DNA of 64,000 bases from Amorphochlora amoebiformis (Eukaryota > Cercozoa > Chlorarachniophyceae), in NCBI GenBank assembly GCA_054601695.1, contig BAAHQB010000388.1, positions 1 to 64,000 on the forward strand, in the 5' to 3' direction. The number at the start of each line of letters is the position of its first letter. Position 1 is the first letter of the stretch. The notes below the pieces were generated by a model that searched no databases, had not been told where the DNA came from, and worked only from the letters and a program-made list of their open reading frames with translations. Positions 1-64,000 of this stretch are shown piece by piece. Both the position numbers and the translations under genes were made by a program.

Positions 1-503
<503 letters not shown>

Positions 504-549
504 GGAAAGGGGGATTGAAATGAGCGCTAAGGCTTTGTGTCAGAGTCAG
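504..549 (+). CDS. Candidate internal exon, unknown protein
   Basis: A 46-base island after ...TTTAG and before |GTATAT. The only open frame starts with one leftover base and reads [15 protein letters not shown], ending in phase 0. The next island at 944-985 continues in phase. It may be an N-terminal exon of the zinc-finger/ankyrin gene downstream or belong to a separate gene; the link is not proven. I do not recognise the peptide. Confidence 0.45.
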
Positions 550-600
<51 letters not shown>

Positions 601-617
601 ATATGTATGTATACATA

Positions 618-666
<49 letters not shown>

Positions 667-730
667 TATAAATACATGTTTGTATACATAATTATATTAT
701 AATATATATATTATAATATATATATATATA

Positions 731-772
<42 letters not shown>

Positions 773-808
773 CATATGTATATATACATACATACTATAT
801 ATATATTT

Positions 809-881
<73 letters not shown>

Positions 882-943
882 AAATATATATATATATATA
901 TATATTTGTAAGATACTCATATATACGTATTTGGTAAGTTCAG

Positions 944-985
944 TTGAAGATCGATGTTGCCAAGTTAAAATATCACCCTGAGAAA
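944..985 (+). CDS. Candidate internal exon, unknown protein
   Basis: Fourteen codons ([14 protein letters not shown]) between an acceptor (GTAAGTTCAG|) and the donor |GTAGTA, phase 0 at both ends, so it joins the 504-549 exon without breaking frame. The opposite strand is also open over much of this island. The + reading is favoured because the partial copy at 1045-1077 keeps the exon 3' end plus donor, the pattern seen at surer exons. Confidence 0.45.
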
Positions 986-1044
986 GTAGTAATAATATAT
1001 ATGTATATATATATATATATAGAAATACATATATATAAAAGTTC

Positions 1045-1067
1045 AAATATCACCCTGAGAAAGTAGT

Positions 1068-1077
<10 letters not shown>
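1045..1077 (+). repeat. Partial copy of exon 3' end plus donor
   Basis: Repeats the last bases of the 944-985 exon (KYHPEK codons), the GTAGTA donor and the following intron bases. It lies about 75 bp downstream and is separated by TA repeat. Confidence 0.7.
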
Positions 1078-1146
<69 letters not shown>

Positions 1147-1150
1147 ATAA

Positions 1151-1250
<100 letters not shown>

Positions 1251-1312
1251 GTATGTATGTATACATATGTACATATGGGTGTGATTGTATGTAAATATTA
1301 CATACCTACAAA

Positions 1313-1345
<33 letters not shown>

Positions 1346-1358
1346 GTACGTTACATAT

Positions 1359-1405
<47 letters not shown>

Positions 1406-1418
1406 AAAAATATACATT

Positions 1419-1467
<49 letters not shown>

Positions 1468-1510
1468 GTACATGTGTAAAAACTTTATTAAAATATATAT
1501 ATTATATATG

Positions 1511-1542
<32 letters not shown>

Positions 1543-1559
1543 GGATATATCATCTCTAG

Positions 1560-1673
1560 CCGCATGTATACTGTCGAATTGGCTTTCTCGCTTATCAGAT
1601 AAAGATAAAACAGAGATAAGGTATATAACATATACAATATCTACATATATCTAACGTATATATACATATATCT

Positions 1674-1732
<59 letters not shown>

Positions 1733-1828
1733 TGTCGAATTGGCTTTCTCGCTTATCAGATAAAGATAAAACAGAGATAAGGTATACATATACAATATCC
1801 AAATATATCTAACGTATATATACATATA

Positions 1829-1872
<44 letters not shown>

Positions 1873-1980
1873 ACTGTCGAATTGGCTTTCTCGCTTATCA
1901 GATAAAGATAAAACAGAGGTAAGGTATATATTATACAATATCCAAATATATCTAACGGATATATACATATATCTTACATA

Positions 1981-2016
<36 letters not shown>

Positions 2017-2239
2017 CTGTCGAATTGGCTTTCTCGCTTATCAGATAAAGATAAAACAGAGATAAATATATCTAACGTATATATACATATATCTAATATA
2101 TATATATATATATACATATTATATATATATATATATGCTGTCGAATTGGCTTTCTCCCTTATCAGATAAAGATAAAACAGAGATAAGATATATAACATAT
2201 ACAATATCTACATATATCTAATATGAATAAATATATCAC

Positions 2240-2292
<53 letters not shown>

Positions 2293-2412
2293 CATGTATA
2301 CATATATATCTAAGGCGTACATATATATATATACATATATATACATATATATATATATATTTCTATATATAACACATACATATATCGCTTATCAGATAAA
2401 GATAAAACAGAA
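1560..2412 (+). repeat. Tandem array of a ~50-bp exon-like unit with donor
   Basis: The first copy (1560-1620) follows CTCTAG| and has an open frame ([19 protein letters not shown]) ending at |GTATAT. Four further copies start near 1730, 1871, 2017 and 2136, with a remnant near 2385. Each is followed by the same intron segment and a TA run. The phase does not join the neighbouring + exons, and on the - strand the unit could instead be a short exon after a good pyrimidine tract, so coding status is unresolved. Confidence 0.6.
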
Positions 2413-2610
2413 ATATGGTATACATATACAATACGTACATATATAACATATATACACATATATCTAACATATAATATACACATATAGAACATATATATAC
2501 ATATATCTAACATATATATATACATATATCTAACATATATATATATATACATATATCTAACACATATATACATATATCTAATATATAAATATATACATAT
2601 ATACGTCCAG

Positions 2611-2803
2611 GTCTTGGCGCAAAAAGTCGAAATCAAAACGAAAGCGTCCCCCCCCCTCAAAAAAAAAAACCATTCTCGAATCCGCTCCGAAACTTCCAGA
2701 ATCTTCTCAGAGTTCTCTGGAAAATTCTGAGAGAGTTCCGGAACTTTCTGGGAAGGTTCTTGAATATTCCTCAACCCCAATCGACCGTGTGAAGAGAAGA
2801 AGG
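2611..2803 (+). CDS. Candidate Lys/Ser-rich exon with homopolymer frameshift
   Basis: The island lies between GTCCAG| and |GTAGAT. The frame [13 protein letters not shown] is open up to a C9-TC-A11 stretch. After it, the neighbouring frame is open to the donor (for example [20 protein letters not shown]). A one-base length difference in the homopolymers would make it one exon of about 64 codons. The - strand is also open across the island. The TTCCAGAA/TTCTAGAA wording resembles the non-coding repeat at 31870-32185, so it may be repeat-derived. Confidence 0.35.
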
Positions 2804-3009
2804 GTAGATGTAATGTACATGCATTTATATGTGTGGATATATATAGTTTTTATGTAAGTATGTATATCTATAATATATTATATATGTATATATATATATA
2901 TATTTATATATATGTGTATGTATATACATGTACACATTATATATATATTTATATATATATATATATACTGTGTGTATGTGTGTGTGTGTTTTTCTTTATA
3001 TATACAATG

Positions 3010-3054
<45 letters not shown>

Positions 3055-3108
3055 GTATAGATATATATTTCTGTACATTTCTTTTATATACATCAAATGT
3101 ATATATAA

Positions 3109-3160
<52 letters not shown>

Positions 3161-3194
3161 ATATTTATATTTTATATATGAAACATATATACAC

Positions 3195-3242
<48 letters not shown>

Positions 3243-3249
3243 TGTATAT

Positions 3250-3375
<126 letters not shown>

Positions 3376-3383
3376 AAGTGGAA

Positions 3384-3455
<72 letters not shown>

Positions 3456-3465
3456 TATATATATA

Positions 3466-3516
<51 letters not shown>

Positions 3517-3573
3517 ATATATATATATATGTGTGTAAATATATATTTTATTTTAATTTATATATATATATAT

Positions 3574-3628
<55 letters not shown>

Positions 3629-3669
3629 ATGTATTATATATTGTATAAATGTATGATAGGGGGGAAAAG

Positions 3670-3716
<47 letters not shown>

Positions 3717-3778
3717 TATATATATATATGTATATATTGTTCAATATATATATATATATTGTATAAATGTATAGATAG

Positions 3779-16670
<12,892 letters not shown>

Positions 16671-16677
16671 GTAAGTA

Positions 16678-16722
<45 letters not shown>

Positions 16723-16791
16723 ATCTATACATATATATAGAGAGAGAGAGAGAAAGAGATATATTAACATGTATATAAGTTATCTTTATAT

Positions 16792-16836
<45 letters not shown>

Positions 16837-16925
16837 CACCTTTGTATATGTTATATAATATATATATGTATATATATGCAGATATATATACGTACATACA
16901 TATATTGTGTAATATGTCCGTATGT

Positions 16926-18290
16926 TCATACAACAACAATTATTACATTCGTATACATTCAAAACACACGAAGGTCTATCTGCGGTGGAGCTCGCGCGAA
17001 CATGTACTGACTTCGAAAATGCGAAGTTGCAAAATTTGTAATTTTGCCATCATGATGACGTTATAATTGCTATGTCATCATCTGATTATCACGAGTCGAT
17101 ATCTCGAGCTCCATGAATCATTGCGTGTATATCCTTTCCTATATACTAGATGCATATGTATATATTAGATATACCAGAGTACTTACCCACAATTAAACTT
17201 GATATATATCCATGAACGCAAAAATTGGGTATAATTACCCAAAGATAATATGGAATCAATTGACCTGCATGTAACAGTAAATTTTGGTGCATAATTACCC
17301 AAAGACAAGTTCGAATCTAGGTCACATACATGGGTATGAGTGTACGTAGTAACGTGATTATCTAGTTATTACTACATGTAGTATGTTACTTCTATCACGG
17401 ACTACTACCTAGACTTCTAGACATTCTCTAGATTCTAGACATTCTCGACATTCTCTAGATTCTACTAGTTCTAGTCAAGATTTTGCCTAGTTTGCAAGCT
17501 ATAATTCGATAATATTATAAAAATCTAGAAAAAATATAGAAAATGCCGTATGCAACTTGGGATCATTCCACAATCAATATTATGATATAGGCCTATTAGG
17601 CTCAAGTAATAAGCTTAGCGTATTCTTAGAGGTTACCAGCACTTAAAGACTGTGACCCCGAAAGAAATAATTATTTTAATTCATCGGCCGGCAAACCACG
17701 TATAATAACTAATGATTAGTACGCCCGGTAGTAACCACTAATTATATAATGATTAGTACCCGGTAGTAATCATACAACAACAATTATTACATTAGTAACA
17801 TTCAAAAACACACGATGGTTATCTGCGGTGGAGCTCGCGCGAAAATGTACTGAATTCAAAAATGCGAAGTTGCAAATCTAGTTTTGCGATCAGGATGGGG
17901 TTAAACTGCTATGTCATCATCTGTTTATCTATAGTGTCTGGGCTTAGGTTCGTGCGTTCCTTTTTGGTTGAGATATGTATGTTTTAATTTACAGAGTATT
18001 ACCCACAATTAAACTTGATATATATTCAGGAACGCAAAAATTGGGTATAATTACCCAAAGATAATATGGAATCAATTGATCTGCATAATGTAATAGTAAA
18101 ATGTTGATGTGTGATTACCCAAAGACAAGTTCGAATCTAGGTCACATACATGGGTATGTGTGTATGTAGTACGTGATGTAGTGAGTATATGTGTATATGT
18201 GTGTATATGTGTTTAGATTATAGATATTCTCGACATTATCTATATTATACTAGTTCTAGTCAAGATTTTGCCTAGTATACAAGCTATATA

Positions 18291-18331
<41 letters not shown>

Positions 18332-18565
18332 TAGAAAATGCGTATGCATGTTGTGTATTAATAAATATTATATATAGGCTGTTAGGCTCAAGTAATAAGC
18401 TTAGCGTATTCTTAGAGGTTACCAGCACTTAAAGACTGTGACCCCGAAAGAAATAATTATTTTAATTCATCGGCCGGCAAACCACGTATAATAACTAATG
18501 ATTAGTACGACCCGGTAGTAACCTCTATATTATATATATGATATGTACCCGGTAGTAACCGTCAC
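16926..18565. repeat. ~0.8-kb tandem direct duplication, non-coding
   Basis: Segment 16926-17767 is repeated as about 17768-18565. Both start CATACAACAACAATTATTAC and include GTGGAGCTCGCGCGAA, ATTGGGTATAATTACCC, GGTTACCAGCACTTAAAGAC and ATCGGCCGGCAAACCACG, ending in the CCCGGTAGTAACC motif shared with the 5.7-6.4 kb repeat. The second copy has gained TA runs. No frame is open. It fills the convergent spacer between the ankyrin and SDHAF3-like genes. Confidence 0.85.
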
Positions 18566-18768
18566 CTACCGATTGATATGCATATATGTGTGTGTGTGTG
18601 TGTACGAGTGTATAAGTGTCTATGTATATATATATATATATATATATATTTAGATATTATATTTACATATATGTATATATCTATACATGTATGTATGTGA
18701 CACGATATGTTGTACATACACACACACCCGTATATGTATACACACACACACACACACACATATATATG

Positions 18769-18807
<39 letters not shown>

Positions 18808-18997
18808 ATGTACACACATGTGTGTGTGTATGTGTGTGTGTGTGTGTGTGTGTATGTACATGTGTGAATGTGTATGTGTGCAATATTTAGTATATGTGTA
18901 TGTGTATGTATATATGTATATATATATGTATGTATGTGTATATAACTCGTGTATGTGTATATAACTCGTGTATGTGTGTGTATATAACATATGTGTA

Positions 18998-19045
<48 letters not shown>

Positions 19046-19206
19046 TCTATACACGCCACATACACACATGTGGTATGTATGTGTATATGTGTGTGTGTAT
19101 ATGTGTGTGTATATATAATAAATGTGTATGTATATGTGTATGCAAATGTGTATAATATGTGCTTATGTATAATATGTGTGTAATATATATGTGTATATGT
19201 GTATGT
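18566..19206. repeat. TG/CA and TA microsatellites
   Basis: Mixed (TG)n, (CA)n and (TA)n. Nothing else is recognised. It may hold the unlocated terminal exon or 3' UTR of the SDHAF3-like gene. Confidence 0.8.
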
Positions 19207-19348
19207 GTGTATGTGTGTGTACATAGATGTCCTCGACTATAGCTGTCCTTAAATCCGTCATTAGTTAACATGTGTGTAATAATACATGTGTATGTGTGTG
19301 TGTATGTGTGTGTGTGTGTATGTGTGTGAGTGTGTTTGTTATGCATAC

Positions 19349-25140
<5,792 letters not shown>

Positions 25141-25678
25141 TTCTTTCGCCTCCCTCCGTGCGCACATCCGCCTCGCCCCCTACTCCCCGAAAAATAGGAA
25201 GAAAAACACAAAAAATTGAAAATTTCGTAATCTTCACCCGTGTACTACCCCTTTCTCCTTGATTGCTCAAACACCTTTGGATCCATCGCCTGGAATCCTC
25301 GGAAGAGACCTCGAAGCAGCCTTGACCGCATGTTCCGGCAGCACGTGTCTGTGAGAAGCTTGTGACAGTACATTACGTCACGTATAGTATAGCGTGACAT
25401 GGGGTGAGGAAGTAACAGACCGATCTAATTTACCCTCTAATACTAAATTTCTAACCGATTTTCTAAAACGCTCATCTGCTGTTACTACCGGGTACTATCG
25501 CGTCTCCATATGTAACTGCCGGGTATTACCGGAATGTGAATAACATTAACTCTTCGGCTATCCATGGAAATGGCGCCCGGGCTGGGGGCAGATCTTTTGA
25601 TCTCGGGATTCGTAAGAACTGTCTCCGACCGTCGGATTGTCGGTTAGATGAGTGATGCTAGAGCATTAAGCCGCAGTC
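25141..25678. promoter_or_regulatory. Divergent TA-free spacer, probable bidirectional promoter
   Basis: Unique sequence of mixed composition with no microsatellite, between two putative start codons facing apart. It contains the CTACCGGGTACTATCGCG and GCCGGGTATTACCGG motifs of the dispersed palindromic family. No TATA box or initiator is claimed. The promoter role is inferred from gene orientation only. Confidence 0.4.
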
Positions 25679-25753
25679 ATGGATAAAAACGATAAAAAAG
25701 AGCGATTCTGGCGACAAATTGAGATTGAAATGGGCATGCATTTGCTGGTTTAT
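25679..25753 (+). CDS. Putative first exon of a short unknown gene
   Basis: ATG followed by 24 open codons rich in charged residues ([20 protein letters not shown]) up to the donor |GTATGA. A possible terminal exon lies at about 26172-26204, after CACTAG|, adding ten residues and TAA in phase. The total would be about 35 residues. It is divergent from the SDHAF3-like gene and converges on the methyltransferase gene. Not recognised; it could be an upstream ORF or chance. Confidence 0.35.
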
Positions 25754-25835
25754 GTATGATTGTACATGCATATATGAGTGTGGTTTATGTAGTATGTATA
25801 TGTATATTTAGGATATGTATATGTGTATGTGTATG

Positions 25836-25889
<54 letters not shown>

Positions 25890-25962
25890 GATATATATAT
25901 ATATATTTATATACATATATATTTATATATATACGTATGTAAATGTTTACGTGTACATTTGT

Positions 25963-26008
<46 letters not shown>

Positions 26009-26014
26009 GTATAT

Positions 26015-26076
<62 letters not shown>

Positions 26077-26409
26077 CATGTATCATGATGTACATATATA
26101 CACATATACACACGCATACATATATACACATATATCTTATTAATAAGTTATTATACACATACAGAGCACTAGTTGACTTCTGCGAACTTTCACAAATTCC
26201 GTTAAGATAAATACCATAGTATTATACAGTTTATACTTACCGAAGCTAATTAGATAATATACCGCATATACTAGGCTAGATATATACGCCGGCTAGGCAA
26301 TATTATATATGCATCGTAACGTGCATAATGTTTACATATCTATATATATATATATATGTATGTATGTGTATGTATATATATATCTACATATATATACATA
26401 TATACACTA

Positions 26410-26485
<76 letters not shown>

Positions 26486-26522
26486 TAGTATGATGATATT
26501 ATATATTCATATGTATATATTT

Positions 26523-26565
<43 letters not shown>

Positions 26566-26647
26566 GTACATAATTACATGTATATCGTATAATATAAACA
26601 ATAATTGTACGTTCCACTCTCTAGAAGCTAGATGACTAATCATTGCT

Positions 26648-26822
26648 AAAAATCGTAAAAATTACAACTTATTAATGCGAAAAATTTGGAAATATTTGGA
26701 ATAAATGAAAAATCGTAAAAATTACAACTTATTAATGCGAAAAATTTTGGAATATTTCGAATAAATTAAAAATCGTAAAAATTACAACTTATTAAGGCCG
26801 AAATTAAAATACTTGGAATAAA
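26648..26822. repeat. 60-bp tandem repeat, three copies
   Basis: Units begin AAAAATCGTAAAAATTACAA and are nearly identical. They sit just past the stop codon of the methyltransferase gene, in the convergent spacer. Confidence 0.9.
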
Positions 26823-26826
26823 TATC

Positions 26827-48133
<21,307 letters not shown>

Positions 48134-48260
48134 TGTCGGAATCCAGGTCCGGAGGTTTTCGGAGACGAAGAATTAATTCGATTCAGGGGATATCTGGATA
48201 TCAAAACGTAGATATACAAAAGATCTCGGAGCCGAATAATTAGAATAAATATAACTATAT
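48134..48260. promoter_or_regulatory. Short divergent spacer, possible bidirectional promoter
   Basis: Unique sequence between the methyltransferase ATG (- strand) and an ATG opening the + strand frame at 48261. The wider segment 47960-48500 is GC-richer and free of TA runs. The promoter role is inferred from orientation only. Confidence 0.35.
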
Positions 48261-48527
48261 TTGAATACAATATATGGATATCGTAGCTTAAGATACCTCA
48301 TCAGACGATCGAAACTCCGACACGCCAAAGAGCCCGCGAAGCGCGCCGTCGCAGGTGGGACCGGATATTTAAGGGGGGGGGGGGTAGATCGGCAGGAAAA
48401 TGGCGGGAAGAGCTATCTATTGGATTGTTTACATATTCGAGAAAATTCTGCGCTAGGGAAAGGGTTAGTTTCGGAGTTGTTGGCTTTGAACAATGCCTTC
48501 TTACATAGATTTTTAGACATCTTGTGT
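48261..48527 (+). CDS. Weak first-exon candidate, unknown protein
   Basis: An open frame from ATG through a G12 run to a possible donor |GTACAT. Its second half (RENSALGKGLVSELLALNNA...) has protein-like composition; the first half is Arg/Gly-rich. A competing ATG at about 48400 opens another frame of 18 codons. No downstream exons were confidently found. Not recognised. Confidence 0.3.
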
Positions 48528-48557
48528 ACATTTACATATATACATATACAAATATAT

Positions 48558-48606
<49 letters not shown>

Positions 48607-48639
48607 CATATATGTATACATAGAGAGAGAGAGAGAGAC

Positions 48640-50090
48640 GCGTTTACATGTGTTCAGACAACATGTGTAATACATTTTCATATGTTTCATATATACACTG
48701 CACTAATACACATAATACATACATTTTATTACATGTATTTCACATGTATAAGATAAAATTGCTTTTCTACAATATATTTATAAATATATATATATATATA
48801 TATATAACATACAACCACCGGTGTATATCCATGATGAGTACTTTCACATAACTTATTCATGCGTGTCATATGAGTTTATCACTGCCTCAGGCGGTGGGTG
48901 ATTTTAAAAGGCCTCTGAGATCTTATACACACCGGATACAATGATTAAAAATACCACATCTAAGCATCTGAAAGATACACAGCCGGTTCTGATTATTCCT
49001 TTTCAACATTTGTGATTAGGTTATCCTATTGAGGAACGAAGGATGTCTGGAGAAGATGGCGGGTTTGTAGTTAGATAGCTATCATGATATCTGTGTTGCA
49101 AAGGGCAATTGCGGGTTTCCAGTTAGGCTGGGGTGTGTATGTGTGTTTACCTTGTAGTAATTCAGCGTCCCACGGCATGTCAATTCAATGTGATCAAGAG
49201 CATATGCTTATGAAAATGGCCTAGTCATTTAACGCACGAATCAAACAACATGATAAGCGTCAGTAAGTTGCGTATCTGATCGTGCGCTGATTATTTGAAC
49301 TTCCGGGTTCACCTAGTTCACCTCTGCCTGTAAGACGTCTGTCTTCTGATTCCTCCTGGACCTGGTCCATCTCTGTAAAATCTTCTAATCCATGCAAAAA
49401 CAAACTTGGTGATGTTGCATGTGAGAGATGGAACAGAAAAGTCGTAGACATGAACTAGATGAACTCATGAACTATAGCTAGATGAATCGTGGCACTAAAA
49501 TCAGGAACGAAACCTAGTATATAACGGTTGTGTGACTTGTGTCGCTATATATAATACTACTAGTGAATAGTATTCTTTGCTCTGTGCTGCCACAACGATT
49601 AGTAATACACACACACACACATATATACTAGATATATATATATACACACATATACACATCTAATATATATATATATATATATATTATGTATGTATGTAAT
49701 ATCTGCTGGATCTAGTTACTAGTATACCAATTATTATTGTAAAATTGATAATCCGGCCAACTTGTAATGACTGATAATCTAATTAATATTACGGGCCAGT
49801 TTACTGCCATAAATTGTGTCTATGGTGTACTAGTATTATAGTACTAAAATCACTGTAGTACCGAGATATAACATTAAACAAGTAATATTTGTGTACCAAG
49901 AGATAACCAGATGACTTATTAAATTTGTACAAATCTCTAGAACCTCTCTCAGCAGGCCGGCTTTTGAAGATTTTTCCAAGATTTCTCGTAGATTCGAGAT
50001 ATTTTTCTGTAGACATGAGCGCTCGCATCTAATTGTTGTCTTTTCTAGTTTTTTTTAGCCCTCTATTCCTTCATTTCCCTCTATTATAGG
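48640..50090. other. TA-poor unique spacer with two small - strand ORFs
   Basis: Mixed-composition sequence without long microsatellites. Two - strand frames are open: 49451-49260 (63 codons, acidic stretch EDFTEMDQVQEESEDRR) and 50028-49801 (75 codons, MRALMSTEKYLESTRNLGK...). Neither is recognised. The second could be read as an exon, but the neighbouring SDR gene already ends at 50432. No RNA gene is recognised. It probably holds 3' ends of convergent genes. Confidence 0.4.
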
Positions 50091-50166
50091 TTAATATATA
50101 TCAATATATAACATATATATATATATATATATATAAATCATCAGTGATATATATGAATATATCTAT

Positions 50167-50232
<66 letters not shown>

Positions 50233-50360
50233 TTGTATTGAAAGATATATATTGAGGCAGCAAGAAACGAAGGAAATTTGATATCTACAAACACATACAT
50301 GTATATAAATATGCACATATATATTCATAAATATTCACATATATATATTTATAAATATGC

Positions 50361-50407
<47 letters not shown>

Positions 50408-50431
50408 TGAGTTTTCTTGGTTCCGCCTCCC

Positions 50432-58266
<7,835 letters not shown>

Positions 58267-58549
58267 TCTCTCAAAATCTTCGAGATTACGCAGGAAGACC
58301 CACCTTTCCTTTGTAGGTGGGCATTGTCGGAAATCTTAATATGCTGACGGCGTCGCCATTGCCGGGATATCAATACGTCGATATCCTGATATTGAATATC
58401 GATATAAAGATATCCTTGGTTCTAGAATATAATATCCATATATCAATACTATTAAATAAGGTCTCTGTCACTGACTGTCAGTAAATGCAGAGATTATAAG
58501 AGATTATTCAAAAATATCGGCTAATCTCCTGAAATCTCGAAATGGAGTT
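58267..58549. promoter_or_regulatory. Divergent spacer between SDR and NHL genes
   Basis: A 283-bp unique, TA-run-free segment between outward-facing start codons, containing a CCCACCT...AGGTGGG inverted repeat (about 58299-58322) and GATATC-rich sequence. Probable bidirectional promoter, by position only. Confidence 0.4.

Positions 58550-64000
<5,451 letters not shown>

Noticed and set aside
49150-49230. A tRNA or snRNA gene in the unique spacer
   Set aside because: I could not form a cloverleaf or recognise conserved snRNA boxes by eye. A covariance-model search would be needed.

Overview
This is eukaryotic nuclear DNA that looks almost empty but is not. About nine tenths of it is (TA)n microsatellite, telomere-like (CCCTAA)n/(TTAGGG)n runs and CT-rich tracts. 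The many long repeat-frame ORFs (alternating Y/I, L/G, N/P, S/L or R/V) are artefacts of these repeats. Between the repeats sit islands of 17-190 bp that behave as exons. They are bounded by ...TATAG| or ...CCCTAG| on the left and by |GTATAT or |GTTAGG on the right. Joined in order on one strand, they keep a single open frame and give recognisable proteins. All exon models here were made by eye, from splice-site dinucleotides, reading phase and family resemblance.

Layout: (1) + strand, ~3.8-16.7 kb: a C2H2 zinc-finger plus ankyrin-repeat protein in tiny exons, with further possible exons from 0.5 kb. A truncated LINE lies in or beside its last ankyrin exon. (2) - strand, 25.1-19.3 kb: an SDHAF3/ACN9-like LYR protein, the mitochondrial complex II assembly factor, whose LYR exon sits in a ~12-copy array. 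(3) + strand, 25.7 kb: a short possible gene. (4) - strand, 48.1-26.8 kb: an apparently complete 28-exon, 504-residue SAM-dependent amino-methyltransferase ([21 protein letters not shown]) spread over 21 kb. (5) + strand, 48.3 kb: a weak first-exon candidate. (6) - strand, 58.3-50.4 kb: a ten-exon short-chain dehydrogenase/reductase (SDR) with eroded catalytic motifs and an apparent one-base frameshift. (7) + strand, from 58.55 kb to beyond the window: an NHL-repeat beta-propeller protein. Orientation alternates +,-,+,-,+,-,+, and the divergent starts share short TA-free spacers.

The most unusual signal is general. Downstream of many authentic exons lie tandem partial copies made of the exon's 3' end plus its 5' splice site plus some intron, separated by (TA)n. 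Several introns are built from telomere repeats, sometimes TTAGGG at the donor end and CCCTAA at the acceptor end, so the repeat itself supplies GT and AG and could pair. The stops used (TAA, TAG, TGA) fit the standard code. SDHAF3 implies an aerobic mitochondrion. I cannot name the organism: the TTAGGG repeats, the animal-like LINE and the heavily intron-split genes fit a protist or alga as well as an animal.
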